This document shows positions 51,694 through 58,505 of a DNA stretch of 64,000 nt, in pieces (the first letter of the stretch is position 1; each line of letters starts with the position of its first letter). The position numbers were made by a program, and so were the translations under genes. Origin of the DNA: Chryseobacterium sp. FP211-J200 (lineage in GTDB: Bacteria > Bacteroidota > Bacteroidia > Flavobacteriales > Weeksellaceae); assembly GCF_001643375.1 (NCBI RefSeq), contig NZ_LSHB01000032.1, positions 1-64,000 of the forward strand. Direction: 5' to 3'. The notes beneath the pieces were generated by a model. That model was given only the letters and a program-made list of their open reading frames with translations. It was not told the DNA's origin and did not search any database.

Positions 51694-52575
51694 TTACTTC
51701 TTTATGAATTTTTTGGTTTCAGTTCCGTTGTCAGTTTCAACAGTAATGATATAAGTTCCTTTGGTAAGGTTTCTTACATCAATTTGGCTGTCGGCAGATT
51801 TTTTAGAAACTACAGATTTACCAGAAAGGTCAACGACGTTTACACTAATTACTCTTGAAGTAGATTTGACATTGATGTAATCTGCAGTTGGATTAGGATA
51901 GATGGAAACATTCGCAGTTTTCTCGATTTCATCAACAGTTACTACTCCTAGAGTTGCTGCATTTACAGCAGTCAATGAATAGTTATCTAATGCGCCAGTA
52001 TTGACCATTGTATTTGCAGGTGTAGCAATAACTTGGTTGATAAGATTATGCTGACTTGGTACCAAATTTTTCGTAATAGTGTAATTATTAATACTTAAAG
52101 TACTTTTAACACCATCTATTGTGTAAGTAATCACTCCATTAACAGGATCATAGGTAAATTCTACTGAGATCCAAGTATTCGCAGGGTACGTATTTGGCGT
52201 AAGTCCTGAAATTGTGAAAAAGCCAGATGCTCCACCAGCAGAAGGTGTTAGATTAGCATTACCATTTAGCGTTTTCGTTGCAGAATTATAATGGATTCCC
52301 ACAATTCCAGCGGTCGAACTTTGTACGAAACCTCCCACTCTAGTTGCACCAACGGCAGTACCAGTGTAAATCTCATATTTCCCTTGTAAAATATCATTTC
52401 CTGCAGTTCTAGCAGTCCACGCTGTTGCAAGACCTGGTTTAACAACTTGTCTATTAGAAGTTGCAACTGCAGTATTACCAGAAGAGATTTGAATAGATTT
52501 GCCGTGTGCCGGATCGATATCTACAATCTGATAATCGGAATTGGCACCGCCATTCGTATAAAGTCCATGATTAAC
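51694..52575 (-). pseudogene. 5'-truncated T9SS-secreted protein
   Basis: The frame is open from the codon at 52575 to the stop at 51694 (293 codons) and begins VNHGLYTNGGANSDYQIVDI after an in-frame TAG, with no start codon. The ending VSIYPNPTADYINVKSTSRV and a later KGTYIITVETDNGTETKKFIKK are a type IX secretion C-terminal sorting tail. The part before it is a LamG/concanavalin-like beta domain. The signal peptide is missing, so the product cannot be exported. The 5' break is at a 21-bp perfect palindrome (TGATTAAC / GTTAATCA around ACTAG). Confidence 0.7.
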
Positions 52576-52630
52576 CTAGTGTTAATCATTTTTTATTGTT
52601 ATTCTTTTAATAAAACTAAAGATAATATAA

Positions 52631-54007
52631 TTATCCTGCATAAAATTCAAAAAAATATGGGATACTTTCTATTCCTTTGTAGTAATTGTACAGTCCGTAA
52701 TGTTCGTTTGGCGAATGGATTGCGTCTGAATCCAAACCGAATCCCATCAAGACAGATTTTGCACCCAATACTTTCTCAAACAAAGATGTGATTGGAATAC
52801 TTCCGCCGCTTCTGTAAGGCAACACTTCTTTTCCGAATGCTTTTTCCATTGCTTTTTTTGCAGCCTGGAACTCTTTGGTATCACTTTCCAAAACGTAAGG
52901 CATTCCGCCGTGGTGCGGTGTCACTTTCACTTTGACACTTTTTGGAGCGATCTTTTCGAAATGTTTTGTGAATTTTTCCGTGATCTCTTCTGGTGTTTGA
53001 TTTGGAACGAGTCTCATAGAGATCTTGGCAAAAGCTTTGGAAGCAATCACAGTTTTTGCACCTTCTCCTGTGTAACCGCCCCAAATCCCGTTCACATCCA
53101 ATGTTGGTCTGATGGAAGCTCTTTCCAAAGTTGTGTAACCTTCTTCTCCCTGAATATCATTAAGACCAATGGATTTTTTGTAACCATCCTGATCGTCTTT
53201 CAATTTGTTCATTTCTGCTCTGTCCTCATCGGAAACGATCAAGACATTGTCATAAAAACCATCAATTGTGATATGTCCTTTGTCATCAATTAATTCGCCG
53301 ATCATTTTTGACAAAACATTGATAGGATTCGGAACTGCGCCGCCATAAAGTCCGGAATGCAGGTCGCGATTTGGACCTTCTACCTCAACTTCCACATAAC
53401 TCAAACCTCTTAAACCTGTCGTAACCGTCGGTTGATCATTAGAATAGATATGCGTGTCAGAAATCAAAATAACATCGCAGCTCAGTTTTTCTTTGTTATC
53501 TTCAAGGAAATCCCCCAAACTTGCGGAACCAACTTCTTCTTCTCCTTCTATCAAAAACTTGACATTGCAAGGCAGAGAATTTGTCTTCATCATCGCTTCA
53601 AAAGCCTTGACATGCATAAAGAATTGACCCTTGTCATCGGCAGAACCTCTTGCGAAGATGGCGCCTTCCGGATGAAGCTCTGTCTTTTTGACAACTGGCT
53701 CGAATGGATCACTTGTCCATAACTCCAATGGATCGGCTGGCTGAACATCGTAATGCCCGTAAACCAAAACGGTTGGTAAGTTAGTATCGATGATCTTCTC
53801 TCCGAAAATGATTGGATAACCTTTGGTTTCAAGAATCTCTACATTTTCTGCTCCAGCCACTTTCAGATGTCTCGCCACTTCATCGGCACATTTCAGAACT
53901 TCTGATTTGTAGGCTGGATCTGCGCTGATGGAAGCGATTCTAAGAATGTCGAAAAGTTCGTCGAGAAAACGTTGTTTGTTTTCGTTGATGTATGTTTGTG
54001 TATTCAT
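52631..54007 (-). CDS. M20-family dipeptidase
   Basis: A 458-residue metallopeptidase of the M20 (ArgE/CNDP) family. The first zinc-ligand motif is LVYGHYDVQPADP (H-x-D), the catalytic Glu pair is IEGEEEVGSASL, and later ligands lie in ILISDTHIYS and SDAIHSPNEHYGLYNY. A dimerisation domain lies between. It hydrolyses dipeptides or similar amides in the cytoplasm; specificity is not readable. The start is followed upstream by an AT-rich degenerate spacer. Confidence 0.92.
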   Translation of the reverse strand: MNTQTYINENKQRFLDELFDILRIASISADPAYKSEVLKCADEVARHLKVAGAENVEILETKGYPIIFGEKIIDTNLPTVLVYGHYDVQPADPLELWTSDPFEPVVKKTELHPEGAIFARGSADDKGQFFMHVKAFEAMMKTNSLPCNVKFLIEGEEEVGSASLGDFLEDNKEKLSCDVILISDTHIYSNDQPTVTTGLRGLSYVEVEVEGPNRDLHSGLYGGAVPNPINVLSKMIGELIDDKGHITIDGFYDNVLIVSDEDRAEMNKLKDDQDGYKKSIGLNDIQGEEGYTTLERASIRPTLDVNGIWGGYTGEGAKTVIASKAFAKISMRLVPNQTPEEITEKFTKHFEKIAPKSVKVKVTPHHGGMPYVLESDTKEFQAAKKAMEKAFGKEVLPYRSGGSIPITSLFEKVLGAKSVLMGFGLDSDAIHSPNEHYGLYNYYKGIESIPYFFEFYAG

Positions 54008-54087
54008 TATAAATGATGATTGATAAATGATTGAATATAATACTATGTCAGGATTTGAAACTTTGACAAAGTAGGTTCGTAAAAATA

Positions 54088-54116
54088 AAAAATGTCCTGC
54101 AAAGGCAAGACATTTT
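54088..54116 (-). terminator. Terminator of the small lipoprotein gene
   Basis: AAAAATGTCCTGC (54088-54100) and GCAAGACATTTTT (54104-54116) pair with one mismatch. It is 28 bases from the lipoprotein stop codon; A/T runs flank it on both sides. Confidence 0.7.
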
Positions 54117-54144
54117 TTATGATAATATTTTTATAAAATTCTGA

Positions 54145-54405
54145 TCAGTGCTCCGCTTTTGGTGCTTCGGTGGTTGCTGGAGCAGTTGCTTTGGACTCCA
54201 TTGAACCTGCTTTTGCCGTGTCAGCAATTTTGTGAACTGCTTTTGCAGTATCTGCAGCTGGCTTGTAAGTTCCGTGAGGTGCATTTGGGTCATCGTATCT
54301 TACGACCTCATCTGTTTTTACAATACGTCCTTTGTTACCTCCAGCAGGAAGATCACAAGAAACAACTAGAATAGCGGAAGCCAACAATATCACTGATTTT
54401 TTCAT
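54145..54405 (-). CDS. Small hypothetical lipoprotein
   Basis: The 86-residue protein has signal MKKSVILLASAILVVSC with lipobox VVSC followed by DLPAGGNKG. The rest is low-complexity, Ala/Thr/Lys-rich (KPAADTAKAVHKIADTAKAGS) and natively unfolded in appearance. I do not recognise it. It is a single gene between a repeat and an M20 gene. Confidence 0.65.
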   Translation of the reverse strand: MKKSVILLASAILVVSCDLPAGGNKGRIVKTDEVVRYDDPNAPHGTYKPAADTAKAVHKIADTAKAGSMESKATAPATTEAPKAEH

Positions 54406-54527
54406 GTAATTAAATTTGATGGTTCAAAAGTAGTGAAATTGAGATTTTCTGCAAAATGTTTTTATTAATTATTAACGGTTAATTGTTAATTGTTAATTCG
54501 AAAGGCAAAATTTCAACTTTGCGAAGC

Positions 54528-54641
54528 GCAGCCCGGCTTGAGCGGAAATCCTTTTTTGTGGCTGGAAAAGCGACGACAAAAAGATTGACTTCGTCGAACC
54601 ACTTCGTTAGGTTTGGGAGCGGAAGACGGAAATAGCTGCCC
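54528..54641 (+). repeat. Dispersed hairpin repeat, copy 6
   Basis: This 114-bp copy begins GCAGCCCGGCTTGAGCGGA and ends ATAGCTGCCC. It shares GATTGACTTCGTCGAACCAC and TTCGTTAGGTTTGGGA with copy 5. The inner stem CTTTTTTG / CAAAAAG encloses GGCTGGAAAAGC. It lies between clpP and the small lipoprotein gene. Confidence 0.87.
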
Positions 54642-54696
54642 AAATTTTGGGTTGGAGAGTTTGAGAGTTGGAGGGTTTGAAAGTTTAAATAAAAAA

Positions 54697-54721
54697 AACC
54701 TGACTCAAATTGAATCAGGTT
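54697..54721 (-). terminator. clpP terminator
   Basis: AACCTGA (54697-54703) and TCAGGTT (54715-54721) form a stem with a T run on the minus strand after it (fwd A run 54691-54698). It is 23 bases from the clpP stop. Confidence 0.8.
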
Positions 54722-54743
54722 TTGTTGTTTTAATATTGATATA

Positions 54744-55421
54744 TTAAGGTTTTCTTTCGAGAACTTCGTCTACCATTCCGTATTCTTTGGCTTCGGTGGA
54801 GGTCATCCAGTAGTCTCTGTCAGACGCTTTTTCTACCCATTCGTAAGTTTGTCCGGAGTGGTCGGAAATGATGTCATAAAGTTCTTTTTTCAACTTCAAC
54901 ATCTCTCTCAGGTTGATCTCCATATCGGAAGCTACACCTTGTGCGCCGCCGCTTGGCTGGTGGATCATCACTCTTGAATGTTTCAACGCAGAACGTTTTC
55001 CTTTTTCTCCCGCTACCAAAAGCACTGCGCCCATTGATGCCGCGATTCCTGTACAGATGGTTGCTACGTTTGGCTTGATGATCTGCATCGTGTCATAGAT
55101 TCCCAATCCTGCGTAAACGCTTCCACCAGGGGAATTGATGTAGATCTGAATATCCTTCGCCGAGTCCGAACTTTCCAAGAAAAGTAGCTGAGCTGTCACG
55201 ATATTCGCCACTTGGTCGTCGATGCCTGTTCCTAGAAAGATGATCCTGTCCATCATCAATCGCGAGAAAACGTCCATCTGTGCAACGTTCATTCTACGCT
55301 CTTCCATAATGTAAGGTGTCAGGTTGGTCGGGTTAAACATTCCCATATATTGATCGGTTACCAGACCGTTGTTTCCCAAATGTTTTACTGAGAAATCTCT
55401 GAATTCTTTTTTAATGTCCAT
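54744..55421 (-). CDS. clpP: ATP-dependent Clp protease proteolytic subunit
   Basis: The serine protease chamber of ClpAP/ClpXP. It has 225 residues, with an N-terminal extension compared with the core. The catalytic Ser129 lies in TGIAASMGAVLLVAG and His154 in SRVMIHQPSGGAQG; the Asp is near LHD-equivalent VEKASDRDYWM. The strand IYINSPGGSVYAGLGIYD is typical. It is a single gene with a terminator, 75 bases downstream of dnaG on the same strand. Confidence 0.96.
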   Translation of the reverse strand: MDIKKEFRDFSVKHLGNNGLVTDQYMGMFNPTNLTPYIMEERRMNVAQMDVFSRLMMDRIIFLGTGIDDQVANIVTAQLLFLESSDSAKDIQIYINSPGGSVYAGLGIYDTMQIIKPNVATICTGIAASMGAVLLVAGEKGKRSALKHSRVMIHQPSGGAQGVASDMEINLREMLKLKKELYDIISDHSGQTYEWVEKASDRDYWMTSTEAKEYGMVDEVLERKP

Positions 55422-55496
55422 ATTATCTGTGGTTGTTTTTAATAATCTTTTATTGAGTTTGCAATTTCTATTCCTTTGCTAAAGTAGGACTTTCTG

Positions 55497-57422
55497 TCAT
55501 AAAATACGTGATAATTCTTTGTCTAAATTGTTTTTTAATTGAGTCAGAAGGATAATCTGTTGGTAGATCGGTGTTCCATCTTCCTCTGTATTCAGCGAAT
55601 GTTTGAGGTCATTGATAATCTTCACCACATATTCTCTTTTGTGTCTCAAAACGATGTCTGAAACCATTTTCGGGACGACTTCTTCCTCGGAACTGAAATA
55701 GATATTATATTGATTCCAATTGCTGGTCTGATAATTATCGATGAGCGCATTGGCCAGTTTGCTGGAAACTTCCTCGTCCATAAAATTGAAGAAAAATTTG
55801 CCGGAACGTAATTCCTTTTGCTCGATTCCTTCTTTGATCTCGGAAATTATTTTTTGATTGATGTTGAGTTGAATCTCACATTCATCTTCCTCGAGATGAT
55901 TGAGGATCTCTTCGATGACCGTGATCTGATATTCGTTGCCTTCGTGGTCTTTTCTGTTGAGAATGAGGTCACCATATTTCAACATCAGATCCACCAACTT
56001 TTCCTCGAGCATCAAGAGTGGATTGACCGCATTTGAAACTTCCTGAACAACTTCTAATTTCTGAGGTGCCTGCTTTTCCTGAAGTGCTGAAGGTCTTCTC
56101 TCCTGCTCTGCTGAATTTTTATGGATTTGAAGTTCATTGAACAAACTTTGCTCGCTGAGACCAAATTTATTCGAAACTTCCTTCAAATAAACCTCACGCT
56201 TCAAATCATTTTTTACAAACGCAACAGACTTTACAATATCACGAATGGCTTCTGCTTTCTTGATAGGATCATCATTGGCTTCCTTGAGAAGAATTTCAGC
56301 CTTAAAATCGATGAAATCTTTCGCTTCTTTATCGATGAAATTCTCGACGTATTCCTGCGGATGTTTTCTTGCAAAAGAATCTGGGTCATCGCCGTCTGGG
56401 AAAAGCAAAACACGAATGTTCATCCCTTCAGACAGCAACATATCGATGCTTCGGAAACTGGCTTTGATTCCCGCATTGTCACCGTCGAAAAGGATTGTAA
56501 CGTTTTCGGTGAGGCGTTTTATTAATTTAATCTGTTCCGTTGTCAAAGACGTTCCGGAACTTGCGACCACGTTTTCAATTCCCGATTGATGAAGGGAAAC
56601 CACGTCCATATAACCTTCTACCAAAAGGCAGAGATTCTTTCTCGAAATGGCTTGTTTACCTTGATTTAAGCCATAAAGAACATTAGATTTATGATAAATT
56701 TCGGTTTCAGGAGAGTTAAGATACTTTGCCGTTTTGACATTATTCTTAAGGATCCTTGCGCCAAAACCCAAGACCCGACCAGAGAAACTATGGATTGGGA
56801 AAACCACTCTGTCTCGAAATCTGTCAATTCCGGAAGGTGTATTTTCGGGAAAAATAGAAAGCCCTGATTTCTCTAGAATTTCTTTGGAATAAGCCTTATC
56901 TAAAGCAAATTCTGTAAATGCATTTTTCTTTTCTGGAGAATAGCCTAGCTGGAATTTCTTGATGATATCGTCCCGAAGTTCTCTCTCTTTGAAATAAGAA
57001 TAGGCGATCATTTGGCCTTCTTCAGATTCCCAAAGCTGATGTTGGAAAAATTCGTTGGCGATCTCGTGAATTTTGTATAGAATATCACGCTCGGTCTGCG
57101 CCTGTTTCTGTTCTTCGGAGTATTCTTTTACATCTTCCTGGATCTCGATCCCGTACTTTTTGGCTGCATGTCGAAGCGCTTCCGGATAGGTAAAATTCTC
57201 GATTTCCATCAAGAAAGAAATCGCGGTACCGCCTTTTCCTGTGGAGAAATCTTTCCAAATTTGCTTGCTTGGAGACACTACAAAACTTGGCGATTTTTCC
57301 TCGTGAAAAGGACTCAAACCTTTGAAGTTGGAGCCAGCTCTTTTCAGTTGCACGTATTCGCCGATGATCTCTTCAACCCGAATGGTGGAGAAGATCTGAT
57401 CTATGGTTTCCTTTGTAATCAC
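55497..57422 (-). CDS. dnaG: DNA primase
   Basis: DnaG makes RNA primers at the fork. I choose the GTG at 57422 (MITKETIDQIFSTIRVEEII) because homologs begin there; longer in-frame starts add hydrophobic residues. It gives 641 residues. The CHC2-type domain (1-100) keeps the surrounding sequence (GLSPFHEEKSPSFVVSPSKQ) but has Ser37, Asp58 and Thr61 where the zinc cysteines belong; His40 remains. The Toprim core has EGYMD and ILFDGDNAG. The C-terminal part (about 430-641) is the helicase-binding region. This zinc-less form occurs in Flavobacteriia, from memory. Confidence 0.92.
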   Translation of the reverse strand: MITKETIDQIFSTIRVEEIIGEYVQLKRAGSNFKGLSPFHEEKSPSFVVSPSKQIWKDFSTGKGGTAISFLMEIENFTYPEALRHAAKKYGIEIQEDVKEYSEEQKQAQTERDILYKIHEIANEFFQHQLWESEEGQMIAYSYFKERELRDDIIKKFQLGYSPEKKNAFTEFALDKAYSKEILEKSGLSIFPENTPSGIDRFRDRVVFPIHSFSGRVLGFGARILKNNVKTAKYLNSPETEIYHKSNVLYGLNQGKQAISRKNLCLLVEGYMDVVSLHQSGIENVVASSGTSLTTEQIKLIKRLTENVTILFDGDNAGIKASFRSIDMLLSEGMNIRVLLFPDGDDPDSFARKHPQEYVENFIDKEAKDFIDFKAEILLKEANDDPIKKAEAIRDIVKSVAFVKNDLKREVYLKEVSNKFGLSEQSLFNELQIHKNSAEQERRPSALQEKQAPQKLEVVQEVSNAVNPLLMLEEKLVDLMLKYGDLILNRKDHEGNEYQITVIEEILNHLEEDECEIQLNINQKIISEIKEGIEQKELRSGKFFFNFMDEEVSSKLANALIDNYQTSNWNQYNIYFSSEEEVVPKMVSDIVLRHKREYVVKIINDLKHSLNTEEDGTPIYQQIILLTQLKNNLDKELSRIL

Positions 57423-57800
57423 GATGTAAAAATAAGCATTCTTCCCAAAATCTTTCATAAAAAACAGATCAACGGCAGTCATCTGCTCCTATCAACCGTA
57501 ATTATCAAGCTTATAAATTGAATCCTTTGTAAATAACATTAACACCTAGCCTATTATTAATTAATACTTGTACAACTATTTTCCAAAGGTGTTCTCGATA
57601 TAAAAAAATCATTTGCCATTTCTGTAAATGACGTATAAAACTATTGTCTTAATAACATTTGGAAGTGGCTAATCGATGGATATTCACTGTTATAAAAATA
57701 AAATTTCAAAGCAAGTGTTAATTTTAAGAATTTTGTATTGATAAACAATTATTTATATTAGTTTTGCAAAATGGCAAAAAGCTTATTGTCTTAAAATTCG
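57423..57800 (+). other. Intergenic region between dnaG and a secreted-protein gene
   Basis: About 380 AT-rich bases without a clear gene. A -7 box TAGTTTTG at 57759-57766 follows an ATTG, and a 7-codon ORF (MAKSLLS, 57771-57794) ends just before the open frame of the next gene and is in the same frame with it. Confidence 0.4.
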
Positions 57801-58430
57801 GAAATAAGAAATAACTCTGATTTATTATTTAAATTTAAGTTATTTTATGTTTTTCTTTTCTTCATATTGACACAACTGCTTTCTGCACAAGCGAGTACAG
57901 AAAAAGAAATACCATACAGCGACGTCACCATAAGTGTTGTAGGAAAGGGATTTATTTACTCCAATGACTACACATTCAATGAACAGGTCTTCAAAAACAA
58001 AAGTATTCTCACTCACACAAAGCTTACTAAAAAAGACAATCAGCGCACAATCAAAATCACTGCAAAAGAAACTAAAATATACAGTTTCAAAGCAAAAAGA
58101 CACAAAAAAAAGAAATCCAGGAAAAGTAAACTTGCATCAAAAAATCGTTATGGTTGCAAATTAGATAATTCCAAAAAGAAACCATTATCTGAACACATTA
58201 ACAATAAGGAAGATCAATTCTTTTTTGGTCACAGCTGTGGTAAAAACTACTTTGTTCCCACGGACAACAATTTGTCATTACCAAAATATTCGATTCCCGA
58301 ATACTTTAAACTTGGGAGTGTTTGCCTTATATTTTTATACAACACGCATTATTTCTACAATAATAAAAAATCCAAATTACAGATCTATCCAGACAGTTTT
58401 TCTGTAAGACCTCCACCAGTTTTGGCTTAA
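57795..58430 (+). CDS. Hypothetical exported protein without a clear start codon
   Basis: The frame opens after TAA at 57792-57794 and has no ATG or GTG before the signal-peptide-like KLFYVFLFFILTQLLSAQAS (starting near 57837). A TTG at 57867 would cut the signal peptide in half. The mature part is very basic (RHKKKKSRKSKLASKNR) with Cys residues and a hydrophobic patch (LGSVCLIFLYNTHYF), and ends SVRPPPVLA. I do not recognise the family. Either a non-standard start is used or it is a pseudogene. Confidence 0.45.
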   Translation, partial: NSEIRNNSDLLFKFKLFYVFLFFILTQLLSAQASTEKEIPYSDVTISVVGKGFIYSNDYTFNEQVFKNKSILTHTKLTKKDNQRTIKITAKETKIYSFKAKRHKKKKSRKSKLASKNRYGCKLDNSKKKPLSEHINNKEDQFFFGHSCGKNYFVPTDNNLSLPKYSIPEYFKLGSVCLIFLYNTHYFYNNKKSKLQIYPDSFSVRPPPVLA

Positions 58431-58456
58431 AGCAAAATCAGTTCAGTATTCCTATT

Positions 58457-58474
58457 ATGATACGGTCGTATCAT
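58457..58474 (+). promoter_or_regulatory. 18-bp palindrome upstream of the surface-protein gene
   Basis: ATGATACG (58457-58464) and CGTATCAT (58467-58474) are perfect arms around GT. It lies 32 bases before the ATG at 58506. There is no T run, so an operator is more likely than a terminator. Confidence 0.5.
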
Positions 58475-58505
58475 CTTCAAAAAACATTTTTAACGGTAAT
58501 TTTTT

